A DNA stretch of 64,000 nt from Flavobacterium ustbae (GCF_003946915.1 NZ_RPOC01000014.1:1-64000), one strand, 5' to 3'. Counted from the stretch's first letter, positions 11,796 through 21,908 are shown. Translations and numbers: made by a program. The notes: generated from the letters alone by a model not told the origin.

Positions 11796-12590
11796 ATGAA
11801 AAAAATACTATCGCTATTAATTGTTGTAACTCTTTTTTATTCTTGTGGAGAATATCAAAAAGCGTTGAAAAATGAAGACGTTGCAGCAAAATTTGAAATG
11901 GCGACAAAAATGTATGATGCTGGCAAATACACAAAAGCGATTCGTCTTTTTGAGCAATTAGCAACTTCTTACAGAGGAAAGCCGCAGGCAGAAAAGCTGT
12001 TTTACATGTTTTCTCAGTCTTATTATAAAACAAAACAATATTATCTAGCTGGTTATCAGTTTGAAGCTTTTGTTTCGGGTTATCCAAGAAGTGAAAAAGT
12101 ACAGGAAGCTGCTTTTTTAGGTGCATATAGCTACTCTAAATTGTCACCAGTTTATAGCTTAGATCAAGCAGATACGGTAAAAGCATTAGAAAAATTACAA
12201 ACTTTTATCGATAATTATCCAAATTCAGAATACATTCCTCAAGCAAATGAGACTGTACAAAAGTTAAACGGGAAGTTAGAGAAAAAAGCATACGAAAATG
12301 CTAAAGGATACAATACGATTTCAGATTACAAATCAGCTTTAATTGCTTTTGATAATTTTATTGCAGATTTTCCTGGAACACCTTTCAAAGAAGATGCATT
12401 GTTTTACAAATATGATTCAGCATATAAATTAGCAATTAATAGTGTTCAGTCAAAAATGGAAGACCGTTTGCATGTTGCTCAAACAGCGTATGCCAATTTG
12501 ATCAAGTTTAAAAGCGATACGAAATATAGAAAAGAGGCAGACGAAATGAATGCCAGAGTTGAAACAGATTTACAAAAATTTACTAAATAA
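11796..12590 (+). CDS. bamD: Outer membrane assembly lipoprotein BamD
   Basis: A 264-residue lipoprotein: hydrophobic start and lipobox FYSC with Cys17. TPR repeats follow, including MYDAGKYTKAIRLFEQLA and YPRSEKVQEAAFLGAYSY, as in BamD/YfiO. BamD is the essential lipoprotein of the BAM complex that folds outer-membrane barrels at the periplasmic face. It is followed after 8 bp by rpoZ and then coaBC, a gene order common in Bacteroidota, so all three are likely transcribed from the promoter at 11699. Confidence 0.92.
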   Translation: MKKILSLLIVVTLFYSCGEYQKALKNEDVAAKFEMATKMYDAGKYTKAIRLFEQLATSYRGKPQAEKLFYMFSQSYYKTKQYYLAGYQFEAFVSGYPRSEKVQEAAFLGAYSYSKLSPVYSLDQADTVKALEKLQTFIDNYPNSEYIPQANETVQKLNGKLEKKAYENAKGYNTISDYKSALIAFDNFIADFPGTPFKEDALFYKYDSAYKLAINSVQSKMEDRLHVAQTAYANLIKFKSDTKYRKEADEMNARVETDLQKFTK

Positions 12591-12598
12591 ATAAAGTC

Positions 12599-12916
12599 AT
12601 GGATTTAAAAAAGACGAATGCTCCTGTTAATACAATAACTTACAATAAAACAGTTATTGAAGAGCCAACAGGAAATGTGTATGAGGCAATTACCATTATG
12701 GCTAAAAGAGCAAATCAAATTAATTCAGAGATTAAAAAAGAATTGACTGAAAAATTAGAAGAGTTTGCTACTTATAATGATAGTCTAGAGGAAGTTTTTG
12801 AAAATAAAGAACAAATTGAAGTTTCTAAATTTTACGAAAAATTACCAAAACCACACGCTTTAGCTGTTCAAGAATGGTTAGACGGTAAAACTTACCACAG
12901 AAGTTCAAACAAATAA
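12599..12916 (+). CDS. rpoZ: RNA polymerase subunit omega, Bacteroidota type
   Basis: A 105-residue protein with the omega-like core GNVYEAITIMAKRANQIN (about 26-43), which contacts the beta-prime subunit and helps assemble RNA polymerase. A longer, acidic C-terminal extension than in proteobacterial omega is characteristic of the phylum. It sits between bamD (8 bp) and coaBC (7 bp), a conserved position. The N-terminal part before residue 20 is poorly conserved, so identification rests on the core and the context. Confidence 0.85.
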   Translation: MDLKKTNAPVNTITYNKTVIEEPTGNVYEAITIMAKRANQINSEIKKELTEKLEEFATYNDSLEEVFENKEQIEVSKFYEKLPKPHALAVQEWLDGKTYHRSSNK

Positions 12917-12923
12917 TAGTACA

Positions 12924-14138
12924 ATGTCAGTTTTAAACGGGAAAAAGATTTTGCTGGGGGTTTCTGGCGGAATTGCAGCGTATAAAACAGCCACTTTAGT
13001 ACGACTTTTTATAAAAGCAGGTGCACATGTCCAAGTGATCATGACACCTGCTTCTAAGGATTTTGTAACCCCGCTTACATTATCTACTTTATCTAAAAAT
13101 CCAGTACATTCAAGTTTCTTTAACGAAGATGATGCAGATGCAGTTTGGAACAATCATGTTGAATTAGGTCTTTGGGCTGATTTGATGCTGGTTGCGCCCG
13201 CGACTGCCAATACGTTATCTAAAATGGCGACAGGAAACTGCGACAATCTTCTAATTGCAACTTACTTATCGGCAAAATGTCCGGTTTATTTTGCTCCTGC
13301 AATGGACTTGGATATGTACAAACATCCTTCAACTTTATCCAGCTTTGCTGCATTAAAACAGTACGGAAATAGTATGATTCCGGCTGAAAATGGAGAATTG
13401 GCTAGCGGTTTATCGGGAGAAGGCCGTATGGCTGAACCTGAGAATATTGTCGCTTTCTTAGAAGCTGATTTAGAAAGTAAATTGCCTTTAAAAGGAAAAA
13501 AAATACTAGTAACGGCAGGTCCGACATACGAAGCGATAGATCCAGTACGTTTTATTGGAAATCATTCTTCTGGTAAGATGGGGTTTGATATTGCAAATGA
13601 AGCGGCAAGTTTAGGAGCTGAAGTTTTTTTAATTGCAGGCCCTACTCATTTTAAAGCAAAAAATAGTCTGATAAAAGTGGTAGATGTAGTTTCTGCCCAA
13701 GAAATGTACGACGCTTGCCATTTGTATTTTAATGAAGTTGATGTAGCTATTGCGGCGGCAGCTGTTGCAGATTACAGACCTAAATTTGTTGCAGATCAAA
13801 AGATTAAAAAAAATACAGAAGAGTTTTCGATAGAGCTGGAGAAAACAAAAGATATCTTGTCTTCTTTGGGAACCATTAAAAAAAATCAGTTTTTAATTGG
13901 TTTTGCATTAGAAACAGAAAATGAAATTGAAAATGCTAAGCTGAAAATTCAGAAAAAAAACTTAGATTTGATTGTTTTAAATTCCTTACAAGATAAAGGG
14001 GCAGGTTTTAAAAAAGAAACCAATAAAGTAACTTTTATTGATAAAAATTTTGAAATTGAACCTATGGAATTAAAATCAAAAGAATCTGTTGCGGCTGATA
14101 TTTTGAATAAAGTTATTCTGCATTTTTCAAAATCATAA
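12924..14138 (+). CDS. coaBC: Bifunctional phosphopantothenoylcysteine decarboxylase / phosphopantothenate-cysteine ligase
   Basis: A 404-residue fusion catalysing two successive steps of coenzyme A synthesis. The N-terminal CoaC flavoprotein domain has GKKILLGVSGGIAAYK, the active-site region NHVELGLWADLM, and PAMDLDMY. The C-terminal CoaB domain begins near residue 190 with GKKILVTAGPTYEAIDPVRF and contains the NHSSGKMGF nucleotide-binding segment. Both halves are intact. It lies 7 bp after rpoZ, and coaE, the last CoA step, lies in the same direction at 19666. Confidence 0.96.
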   Translation: MSVLNGKKILLGVSGGIAAYKTATLVRLFIKAGAHVQVIMTPASKDFVTPLTLSTLSKNPVHSSFFNEDDADAVWNNHVELGLWADLMLVAPATANTLSKMATGNCDNLLIATYLSAKCPVYFAPAMDLDMYKHPSTLSSFAALKQYGNSMIPAENGELASGLSGEGRMAEPENIVAFLEADLESKLPLKGKKILVTAGPTYEAIDPVRFIGNHSSGKMGFDIANEAASLGAEVFLIAGPTHFKAKNSLIKVVDVVSAQEMYDACHLYFNEVDVAIAAAAVADYRPKFVADQKIKKNTEEFSIELEKTKDILSSLGTIKKNQFLIGFALETENEIENAKLKIQKKNLDLIVLNSLQDKGAGFKKETNKVTFIDKNFEIEPMELKSKESVAADILNKVILHFSKS

Positions 14139-14207
14139 ATTTAAAATATACGCCGAAAGCATAATTTGGAAGCAATTTATGTTTGTAAAATTTAATATTA
14201 GACGATT

Positions 14208-15092
14208 ATGAATAAGATAGTTATACTATTTATGTTTTTAAGTTTTGGTTTTGTACAAGGGCAACAGTTAAACTGTACAGTAACTATTAATACAGATCGT
14301 CTAACAAATCCCAATAATCAGGTTTTTAAAACACTTCAGACTTCTTTGGCCGAATTTGTTAATAAAACAGATTGGACAGGATCGGTTTTAAAACAAAACG
14401 AAAGAATAAACTGTTCGATGTATATTACTTTGTCGTCAAACAGTTCAGATCAATTTACAGGAACAATTCAGGTTCAGTCTTCAAGATTGATCTTTAATTC
14501 TACCTATTCTTCTCCAGTTTTAAATTACAACGATAAAGATTTTAATTTCAGATATACAGAATACGAACCATTATTATTCAATCCAAATACTTACGATTCT
14601 AATTTGGTTTCTGTTATATCTTTTTATGCTTATCTAATATTAGGAATGGATGCAGATACTTTTCAAATGGGAGCTGGAAATCCGTACCTTCAAACGGCGC
14701 AGAATATTGCCAATGTGGCGCAACAGGGAGGTTTTAAAGGCTGGAATCAATCTGACGGACTTCAAAATCGTTATTATTTGATTAATGATATGATTGCGCC
14801 AACCTACAGTGACTTACGTCAAACTACTTATGCCTACCATACAGGATTAGATGCAATGACGCTAGATACAAAAGCGGCTAAAGAAAAAATAAAAAACTCA
14901 TTATTGCTTATAGGCAAATTAAATTCGGTTAAGCCAAATGCTTTTATAACCCGAGTTTTCTTTGACGCAAAATCAGATGAAATTGTTTCTATTTTTTCTG
15001 GAGGACCAAGTATCACAATTACAGATTTAACCGATGTCTTAAATAAAGTTTCGCCGTTAAATTCTACCAAATGGTCGCAGATTAAATACTAA
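14208..15092 (+). CDS. DUF4835 family secreted protein
   Basis: A 294-residue protein with signal peptide MNKIVILFMFLSFGFVQGQ and a mature start QLNCTVTIN. This beginning and its position between coaBC and recN are typical of the Bacteroidota family DUF4835. Features such as NDKDFNFRYTEYEPLLFNP and LGMDADTF are visible. The function is unknown; a role in the periplasm or on the surface is inferred from the signal only. A TATGTTTG element (14178-14185) lies 22 bp before the ATG, so it may be transcribed separately from coaBC. Confidence 0.85.
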   Translation: MNKIVILFMFLSFGFVQGQQLNCTVTINTDRLTNPNNQVFKTLQTSLAEFVNKTDWTGSVLKQNERINCSMYITLSSNSSDQFTGTIQVQSSRLIFNSTYSSPVLNYNDKDFNFRYTEYEPLLFNPNTYDSNLVSVISFYAYLILGMDADTFQMGAGNPYLQTAQNIANVAQQGGFKGWNQSDGLQNRYYLINDMIAPTYSDLRQTTYAYHTGLDAMTLDTKAAKEKIKNSLLLIGKLNSVKPNAFITRVFFDAKSDEIVSIFSGGPSITITDLTDVLNKVSPLNSTKWSQIKY

Positions 15093-15142
15093 TCTTCTTT
15101 TTTTATAATCTTAGTTAACTTACATTTTTACAAAACTGCTCT

Positions 15143-16795
15143 ATGATTACATCATTGTCAATTAAAAATTATGCTCTTATTGAAAAACTAGCCATAGATT
15201 TTTCTAAAGGTTTTTCTATAATTACAGGTGAGACAGGTGCAGGAAAATCGATTATTTTAGGAGCTATTGGTCTTGTTCTAGGTAAAAGAGCAGATCTTAC
15301 TTCGTTAAAAAATAAAGAAGAAAAATGCGTAATTGAAGCGCAATTTGAGATTGGAAAATACAATTTAAAGGATTTTTTTGAAGCGAATGATCTGGATTAT
15401 GAAGATGAAACTATTATTAGAAGAGAAATTTTGCCTTCTGGTAAATCTCGTGCTTTTATAAATGACAGTCCCGTTAATCTTCAGGAACTGCAAGATTTGA
15501 GTTTGTATTTGATCGATATCCATTCGCAGCAGCAAACTCAGGAATTATCAGATGAAAATGTTCAGTTTAAAATTATAGATGCCATAGCAGGCAATACAGA
15601 TATAATTGCTGAATATCAAAAACTGCTAAAATCGTATAAATCAGATAAATCTAAGTTAAACGCGTTGCTTAAAAAACAAAGCGATGCTGGAAAAGAGCAG
15701 GAATATCATACTTTTTTATTGAATGAATTGGTTGCTGCTCAATTAAAATCGGGAGAGCAAGAAGAATTAGAAGCAGATTATGAAAAGCTGAATAATGTTG
15801 AGATCATTAAAGAATCTTTAGATAAATCTTTAGCAATTGCAAATGAAGAACAGTTTGGTGTTTTTCATAATTTGAACGAAATTAAAAATGCATTGCAAAA
15901 AGTAGCTCCTTTTGCTTCAGAATACCAAAATTTATTTGAGAGAATTACTAGTCTAACTATTGAATTTGATGATGTTTCGAAAGAATTAGAAAACTCTTCA
16001 GAAAAATTATTGAATGATCCTACGCAATTAGAATTGATAAATCAGAAATTGCAGTCGATTTATAATTTGCAGAAAAAGCATCAGGTGAGTTCTGTTGATG
16101 AATTGATTCAGATTCAGGCAGATTTAGGAAATTCTTTATTGGAGTTGGACAATATGGATGAAGAAATTGCTTTTTTGTCTACAATTATCGAAGAAAAAGC
16201 GGTAGAATTAGATACTTACGCATCAAAAATTCATCAGAATAGAGTAAATGCAATTCCGAAATTGTCAGAACAATTGGTTTCAATTTTAGAAACATTAGGA
16301 ATGCCAAATGCTCGTTTTAATATGGAATTATTGCCATCTGAAACGTATTTTCAAAACGGAAAAGACGAATTGCAATTTTTGTTTTCTGCAAATAAAGGAA
16401 CCGATTTTGGCTTGTTGAAAAAAGTAGCCTCAGGCGGTGAAATGTCTCGTATTATGCTAGCTGTAAAAGCGATTTTAGCTAAATATTCAAAACTGCCAAC
16501 TTTAATTTTTGATGAAATTGATACTGGAGTTTCTGGAGAAATCGCCATTAGAATGGGAGAGATTATGAAAGAAATGAGTACAACAATGCAGATATTTGCC
16601 ATTACGCATTTACCACAGATTGCAGCAAAAGGAGATTCGCATTTTAAAGTTTCAAAAGCCACAGTTGGAAATGATACATTGTCTGAGTTGAAACTTCTAT
16701 CACAAGAAGACCGAATTATAGAAATTGCTCAGATGCTATCAGGAGCAAATATTTCTGACTCCGCTTTAAATCACGCAAAACAATTATTGAATTAA
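15143..16795 (+). CDS. recN: DNA repair protein RecN
   Basis: A 550-residue SMC-like ATPase for double-strand-break repair. Walker A is GETGAGKS at residues 29-36 and the ABC signature is VASGGEMSR at about 430-438. Walker B is PTLIFDEIDTGVSG shortly after, and AITHLPQIAA provides the switch histidine. The central part (about 160-370) is coiled-coil-like, rich in Glu, Lys and Leu. The length is normal. The TPR gene starts 9 bp downstream, so the two form one transcript. Confidence 0.95.
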   Translation: MITSLSIKNYALIEKLAIDFSKGFSIITGETGAGKSIILGAIGLVLGKRADLTSLKNKEEKCVIEAQFEIGKYNLKDFFEANDLDYEDETIIRREILPSGKSRAFINDSPVNLQELQDLSLYLIDIHSQQQTQELSDENVQFKIIDAIAGNTDIIAEYQKLLKSYKSDKSKLNALLKKQSDAGKEQEYHTFLLNELVAAQLKSGEQEELEADYEKLNNVEIIKESLDKSLAIANEEQFGVFHNLNEIKNALQKVAPFASEYQNLFERITSLTIEFDDVSKELENSSEKLLNDPTQLELINQKLQSIYNLQKKHQVSSVDELIQIQADLGNSLLELDNMDEEIAFLSTIIEEKAVELDTYASKIHQNRVNAIPKLSEQLVSILETLGMPNARFNMELLPSETYFQNGKDELQFLFSANKGTDFGLLKKVASGGEMSRIMLAVKAILAKYSKLPTLIFDEIDTGVSGEIAIRMGEIMKEMSTTMQIFAITHLPQIAAKGDSHFKVSKATVGNDTLSELKLLSQEDRIIEIAQMLSGANISDSALNHAKQLLN

Positions 16796-16804
16796 AAAAG
16801 AGAA

Positions 16805-17326
16805 ATGGAAAGTTTGAGTTTTTACGAAAATCAATTTATAAAAGCAGATTCATTAATTTCTGAAGGAAATTCAGCAGATGCAAAAGAGCTTCTTGAAGAA
16901 ATCCTGTCGCAGTATCCAGATTTTGGAAAAGCGCACAATCATTTGGGTTGGATTTATTATAATAAACTGAATGATTATGATAAAGGAGTTTATCATTATA
17001 AATTGGCAATGAAATTCGATCCAAAATATTCTGCACCCTATTTAAATTATACGTATTTGCTAATTGATATTGGAAGATATGCAGAGGCAAAAGAGCATAT
17101 TAAATTTACGTTAGAAAATTTAGAAAATGCAGATAACTCTACTTATAACAGTGAATTAGGAAGAATGGCAGAGTATGAGAATCAATATTCAGCTGCTTAT
17201 AGCTATTATAAAGACGCGATGAAAAATGCATTAAACCCAAATTTTATTGACAATATGAAGGCTAATATGAAAAGGGTTAAGGATAAAATGTCTATTTTTG
17301 AAAAATTAAAACTGAAATTGAAATAA
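16805..17326 (+). CDS. TPR-repeat protein, unknown role
   Basis: A 173-residue soluble protein without signal peptide. TPR-like helical pairs are visible: GNSADAKELLEEILSQYPDF, AHNHLGWIYYNKLNDYDKGV and YSAPYLNYTYLLIDIGRYAEA. Such repeats bind partner proteins or peptides; no catalytic motif is present. It lies between recN (9 bp) and fabV (22 bp) on the same strand, and this linkage does not reveal a function. Confidence 0.8.
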   Translation: MESLSFYENQFIKADSLISEGNSADAKELLEEILSQYPDFGKAHNHLGWIYYNKLNDYDKGVYHYKLAMKFDPKYSAPYLNYTYLLIDIGRYAEAKEHIKFTLENLENADNSTYNSELGRMAEYENQYSAAYSYYKDAMKNALNPNFIDNMKANMKRVKDKMSIFEKLKLKLK

Positions 17327-17348
17327 TACAAAAAAAATAAATTGCAAG

Positions 17349-18539
17349 ATGATTATAGAACCTAGAATGAGAGGATTTATTTGCTTGACTGCCCACCCAA
17401 CGGGAGCTGAGCAAAATGTAAAAAATCAAATCGAATACGTAAAATCTAAAGGCGAAATCGCTGGTGCTAAAAAAGTTTTAGTTATTGGTGCTTCTACAGG
17501 TTTCGGATTAGCTTCAAGAATTACTAGTGCTTTTGGTTCTGGTGCATCAACAATTGGAGTCTTTTTTGAAAAACCGCCAGTTGAAGGAAAAACAGCTTCT
17601 CCAGGATGGTATAATTCTGCAGCATTCGAAAAAGAGGCTCATAAAGCAGGTTTATATGCAAAAAGTATCAATGGTGATGCATTTTCAAACGAAATTAAAA
17701 GAGAAACTCTAGAATTGATTAAAGCAGATTTAGGTCAGGTAGATCTTATCATTTATAGTTTAGCTTCTCCAGTACGTACAAATCCAAATACAGGTGTTAC
17801 GCATCGTTCAGTTTTAAAACCGATCGGACAAACTTTTACCAATAAAACAGTTGATTTCCATACAGGTAAAGTTTCAGATGTTTCTATCGCTCCTGCAAAT
17901 GAGGAAGATATTGAAAACACTGTAGCGGTTATGGGAGGTGAAGACTGGGCAATGTGGATCGAGGCTTTAAAAAATGAAAATTTATTAGCTGAAGGCGCTA
18001 CAACAGTTGCTTATTCTTATATCGGGCCATCATTGACTGAGGCTGTTTACCGTAAAGGAACTATTGGCCGCGCAAAAGATCATTTAGAGGCTACAGCTTT
18101 TACAATTTCAGATAGTTTAGAATCTTTAGGAGGAAAAGCATATGTTTCTGTAAACAAAGCTTTGGTAACTCAGGCAAGTTCTGCAATTCCGGTAATTCCG
18201 TTATATATTTCTCTTTTATACAAAATCATGAAAGAAGAAGGTATTCACGAAGGATGTATCGAGCAAATCCAGCGTTTGTTCCAAGATAGATTATACAATG
18301 GTTCTGAAGTTCCTGTTGACGAAAAAGGAAGAATCAGAATTGATGACTGGGAAATGCGTGACGATGTTCAGGAAAAAGTAGCAAAACTTTGGTTGGAAGC
18401 TACAACTGAAACATTGCCAGAAATTGGTGATTTAGCAGGTTATAGAAGCGATTTCTTAAATTTATTCGGATTCGAAGTTCCTGGTGTTGATTACAATGCA
18501 GATACTAACGAAGTTGTTACTATAGAAAGTATCAAATAA
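17349..18539 (+). CDS. fabV: Enoyl-ACP/enoyl-CoA reductase FabV
   Basis: A 396-residue NADH-dependent reductase catalysing the last reductive step of fatty-acid elongation. It starts with MIIEPRMRGFICLTAHPTG, as in the family. The Rossmann segment VLVIGASTGFGLASR is at about 43-57. The Tyr-x8-Lys active-site pair is Tyr234 and Lys243, in the region VYRKGTIGRAK. FabV is an alternative to FabI and is less sensitive to triclosan. A clear terminator at 18562 ends this transcript. Confidence 0.96.
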   Translation: MIIEPRMRGFICLTAHPTGAEQNVKNQIEYVKSKGEIAGAKKVLVIGASTGFGLASRITSAFGSGASTIGVFFEKPPVEGKTASPGWYNSAAFEKEAHKAGLYAKSINGDAFSNEIKRETLELIKADLGQVDLIIYSLASPVRTNPNTGVTHRSVLKPIGQTFTNKTVDFHTGKVSDVSIAPANEEDIENTVAVMGGEDWAMWIEALKNENLLAEGATTVAYSYIGPSLTEAVYRKGTIGRAKDHLEATAFTISDSLESLGGKAYVSVNKALVTQASSAIPVIPLYISLLYKIMKEEGIHEGCIEQIQRLFQDRLYNGSEVPVDEKGRIRIDDWEMRDDVQEKVAKLWLEATTETLPEIGDLAGYRSDFLNLFGFEVPGVDYNADTNEVVTIESIK

Positions 18540-18561
18540 TACTATTTTACTTAGTAAAACG

Positions 18562-18594
18562 AAAAACCATCAGCTAAAAGTTGATGGTTTTTTT
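18562..18594 (+). terminator. Terminator after fabV
   Basis: A stem AAACCATCA / TGATGGTTT around a short loop is followed by seven T, 20 bp past the fabV stop. Confidence 0.8.
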
Positions 18595-18664
18595 GTTAAT
18601 ATACCATATCTTTGTTAAAATTTTGAAACGATAAAAATATACCCTTTAATACGCATATTCTGCT

Positions 18665-19663
18665 ATGATTTTTTCTTTAATTATACCCGTGTATAATCGT
18701 CCAGATGAAGTTGATGAGCTTTTGGAAAGTCTCTCAAAATCTGATTATAATGAAGCCTTTGAAATTGTTCTTGTCGAAGATGGATCTTCTGTTCCATGCC
18801 GAGATGTGGTGATGAATTATCAAGGAAAATTAAACATATCATATTATTTTAAAGAAAATTCAGGTCCTGGAGATTCTAGAAATTACGGAATGCAGCATGC
18901 TAGAGGTGATTACTTTATCATTTTTGACTCAGATTGTATTATTCCGTCGCAATATCTGACCGAAGTTCGTAAAGAATTAGATGAAAAATACGTTGACTGT
19001 TTTGGAGGGCCAGATAAAGCTTTAGACAGTTTTTCTGATATTCAAAAAGCAATCAATTTTGCCATGACTTCTTTCTTGACTACAGGCGGAATTAGAGGCG
19101 GTTCTGAGAAGATAAACAAATTTCAGCCCCGTAGTTTTAATATGGGTATTTCTAGAAAAGCTTTTGAGGCTTCAAAAGGTTTTGGAAACATACATCCTGG
19201 AGAAGATCCAGATTTATCGATCCGTTTATGGAATTTAGGTTTTGAAACAAGGCTGTTTAAAGAGGCTTATGTATACCATAAAAGAAGAATTGACTGGGAA
19301 AAATTCTCTACTCAAGTAAATAAATTTGGTATTGCTCGTCCTATTTTAAATAGTTGGTATCCAGAACATAATAAGCTAACTTTTTTCTTTCCTACACTGT
19401 TTATACTCGGATTATTATTAGCTTTTTTATTGTTAATTTTCAATATTGATATTTTATTACAATTATATTTCGTATATTTCGTTATAATTTTTCTTACAGC
19501 CAGTATTCAAAATAAAAGTATTAAGATTGGGTATCTGTCTGTAATAGCAGTGTGGAAACAGTTTTATGGTTACGGAACCGGTTTTTTAAAATCATATATA
19601 AAAGTGATTTTATTAAAGAAAAAACCACAGGAAGCTTTTCCGCGTATGTTTTTTAAATTATAA
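18665..19663 (+). CDS. Family 2 glycosyltransferase, membrane-anchored
   Basis: A 332-residue protein. The GT-A fold starts at once with FSLIIPVYNRPDEVDELLESL and has the metal-binding DSD in IIFDSDCI (about 95) plus a FQPRSFNMGISRKAF acceptor-loop region. HPGEDPDLSIRLW fits the catalytic ED motif. Two C-terminal hydrophobic segments (about 238-285) suggest membrane attachment and lipid-linked or cell-surface glycan substrates; the sugar cannot be predicted. A TATCTTTG element (18607-18614) lies 50 bp upstream. coaE follows after 2 bp, so the two are translationally linked. Confidence 0.88.
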   Translation: MIFSLIIPVYNRPDEVDELLESLSKSDYNEAFEIVLVEDGSSVPCRDVVMNYQGKLNISYYFKENSGPGDSRNYGMQHARGDYFIIFDSDCIIPSQYLTEVRKELDEKYVDCFGGPDKALDSFSDIQKAINFAMTSFLTTGGIRGGSEKINKFQPRSFNMGISRKAFEASKGFGNIHPGEDPDLSIRLWNLGFETRLFKEAYVYHKRRIDWEKFSTQVNKFGIARPILNSWYPEHNKLTFFFPTLFILGLLLAFLLLIFNIDILLQLYFVYFVIIFLTASIQNKSIKIGYLSVIAVWKQFYGYGTGFLKSYIKVILLKKKPQEAFPRMFFKL

Positions 19664-19665
19664 GA

Positions 19666-20262
19666 ATGACAAAGGTTATTGGTCTTACAGGAGGAATTGG
19701 CAGTGGAAAAACAACTATTGCAAATTATTTTGAAGAAATGGGGGTTCCTGTTTACATAGCAGATGACGGAGCCAAAAGAGTAATGCAATCGGCATCCATT
19801 TTAGAACAGGTAAGATATGAGTTTGGGGAAAATATTTTTGACGGAGAGGTTTTAAATCGTGCCAAGTTAGCAAGTGTTGTATTTAATGATAAAGGGCAAT
19901 TGGCCAAATTAAATGCAATTGTTCATCCAGTAGTCAAATTAGATTTTGAAGAATGGATAAAAAAGCACGAAAATCATGATTACGTAATTTATGAAGCTGC
20001 AATTTTATTTGAAAGTGGCCGATATAAAGATTGTGATGTAATTATAACCGTTACAGCACCAGAAGAAGTGAGAATTGAAAGGGTTATAAAACGAGATAAA
20101 ACTAACCGTGAACAGGTTTTAAGTAGAATGAAAATGCAGTGGAATGACGAAAAACGAATTTCTAACAGCAATTTCGTGATTAATAACAATAATCTTAAAA
20201 AAGCTAAAGAAGAAGTTGTTGAAATTCTTAAAATTTTAAATATAAAACAAAAACAGTCTTAA
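19666..20262 (+). CDS. coaE: Dephospho-CoA kinase
   Basis: A 198-residue kinase performing the last step of CoA synthesis, phosphorylating the 3'-hydroxyl of dephospho-CoA. The P-loop GLTGGIGSGKTT is at residues 6-17. YIADDGAKRVM contains the substrate-binding aspartates (canonical D-x-D/E), and the lid region has ERVIKRDKTNREQVLSRM. Length and motifs are complete. It is 2 bp after the glycosyltransferase and 59 bp before the histidine kinase. Confidence 0.95.
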   Translation: MTKVIGLTGGIGSGKTTIANYFEEMGVPVYIADDGAKRVMQSASILEQVRYEFGENIFDGEVLNRAKLASVVFNDKGQLAKLNAIVHPVVKLDFEEWIKKHENHDYVIYEAAILFESGRYKDCDVIITVTAPEEVRIERVIKRDKTNREQVLSRMKMQWNDEKRISNSNFVINNNNLKKAKEEVVEILKILNIKQKQS

Positions 20263-20321
20263 ATGTTAATATTTGGTTAATGTATTATTTAGTATATTGT
20301 TAAAATATTAATTTTGTTTCG

Positions 20322-21908
20322 ATGAATAAATTATTTTTTAGAATACTTGTTTTATTGATGAGTCTGTCCTTAATCGGGATAATTCTAGTTCAAGTATTTT
20401 GGTTCAATTCTTCGTTCAAAAATAATGAAGAACAATTTAAATACCACGTTACTCAAGTAATTGGAAATGTTGCAGATAAACTGGAACAGCAAGAAGAGTA
20501 CAGTTTCTACGACAAATACAACCGTATTAAAGACAGTACGGGTAAAATTCCAAAAAAAGAAGATTTACTAGAAGTACTTTATGTGCAGCGTAACACCAAA
20601 ACGAATAAAACAATCGTTTATTCAAATACATTGACATCAGAAGATTACGATATTGATGGCTCAGTTTTTAATAAAAAATTCAGTAGCGAACGTTTTAAAA
20701 GCTTTAGTTCAAAAAGGATAACGGAAGTTTATAATAACAATGGCGGAATTGACAATAATAATTTGGGACAAAGTATTATTCCGGATCAAAGATTTGAAAA
20801 ATCAGGAAGTTTAGATATTTTAAATAAAGTTCAGCAGCAGATTCAATATAAAGATATTGCTTCTTTAACTCCAATTGAAGGGAGGATTACAAAAGATAAG
20901 CTTTATAAATTATTAAAAAAAGAGCTGGAAGAATACGGCGTTAAAACAAAATTTGAATTCGGAATATACAGTAGTGGCGTTCCAACGAAGATTAAATCGG
21001 ATGGATTTCATTTTGATAAAGAATCTACATATGATATTCCAATTTATACAGATAATGAAGGAAATAGTAAATATGAATTATCAGTTACTTTCCCTCACAA
21101 AAAGAAATTCTTATTATCTGAACTATTAAGTATTACTATTTTATCAATAGTATTTACATTAATTATTATAGTTGCCTATACGAGTGCGTTAAACCAATTA
21201 TTGCGTCAGAAGCATATTTCTGAAATCAAGACGGATTTTATTAATAATATGACGCATGAGTTTAAAACTCCAATTGCAACAATAAATTTAGCACTAGATG
21301 CTATAAGGAGTCCAAAAGTTATTGAAGATAAAGAAAAGGTTTATCGTTATCTTCAAATGATAAGAGACGAAAATAAAAGAATGCACGCTCAGGTTGAAAA
21401 CGTATTGCGTATTTCAAAATTAGAAAAACGAGAGCTTGATATTACAAAAGAACCAACTGTAATTACAGATATAATTGACGATGCTATTGAGCATGTGAAT
21501 CTTATCTTAGAAGACAGAAAAGGTACTGTAGTAAAGCATTATAACGCAGCAAGAACTACCTGTTTGATAAACGAAGTTCACTTTACAAACGTACTGGTAA
21601 ATATTTTGGAAAATGCCATTAAATATTCTCCAGATGCACCAGAGATCGAAATCTTTACTGAAAATATTAAGGATATGATTTTGATTAAAGTAAGAGATCA
21701 TGGTTTGGGAATGAGTAAGATAGCTCAAAAACGAGTATTTGAGAAATTTTATAGAGAACATACAGGAGATCTTCATAATGTAAAAGGACATGGTTTAGGG
21801 CTTGCATACGTAAAAAGAATAGTAGAGGATCACAATGGTCAAGTATATGTAGAAAGCGAAAAAGGGAAGGGTAGCACCTTTATAATAAAAATACCATTAA
21901 TAAATTAA
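20322..21908 (+). CDS. Sensor histidine kinase, RprX-like
   Basis: A 528-residue membrane kinase. The first membrane span is at about 6-28 and the second at about 264-288, with a roughly 235-residue extracytoplasmic sensor between them and no obvious ligand motif. The phosphoacceptor is His312 in MTHEFKTPIATI. The N-box (NILENAIKYS) and G-boxes (DHGLGMS, GHGLGLAYVKRI) are present. Pairing with the OmpR-type regulator 3 bp downstream matches the RprX/RprY system of Bacteroidota. A TAATTTTG element ends only 5 bp before the ATG, which implies a leaderless or nearly leaderless mRNA. Confidence 0.9.
   Translation: MNKLFFRILVLLMSLSLIGIILVQVFWFNSSFKNNEEQFKYHVTQVIGNVADKLEQQEEYSFYDKYNRIKDSTGKIPKKEDLLEVLYVQRNTKTNKTIVYSNTLTSEDYDIDGSVFNKKFSSERFKSFSSKRITEVYNNNGGIDNNNLGQSIIPDQRFEKSGSLDILNKVQQQIQYKDIASLTPIEGRITKDKLYKLLKKELEEYGVKTKFEFGIYSSGVPTKIKSDGFHFDKESTYDIPIYTDNEGNSKYELSVTFPHKKKFLLSELLSITILSIVFTLIIIVAYTSALNQLLRQKHISEIKTDFINNMTHEFKTPIATINLALDAIRSPKVIEDKEKVYRYLQMIRDENKRMHAQVENVLRISKLEKRELDITKEPTVITDIIDDAIEHVNLILEDRKGTVVKHYNAARTTCLINEVHFTNVLVNILENAIKYSPDAPEIEIFTENIKDMILIKVRDHGLGMSKIAQKRVFEKFYREHTGDLHNVKGHGLGLAYVKRIVEDHNGQVYVESEKGKGSTFIIKIPLIN

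Noticed and set aside
11779..12126. 115-residue reverse frame inside bamD
   Set aside because: Antisense shadow; BamD on the forward strand has lipobox and TPR motifs.
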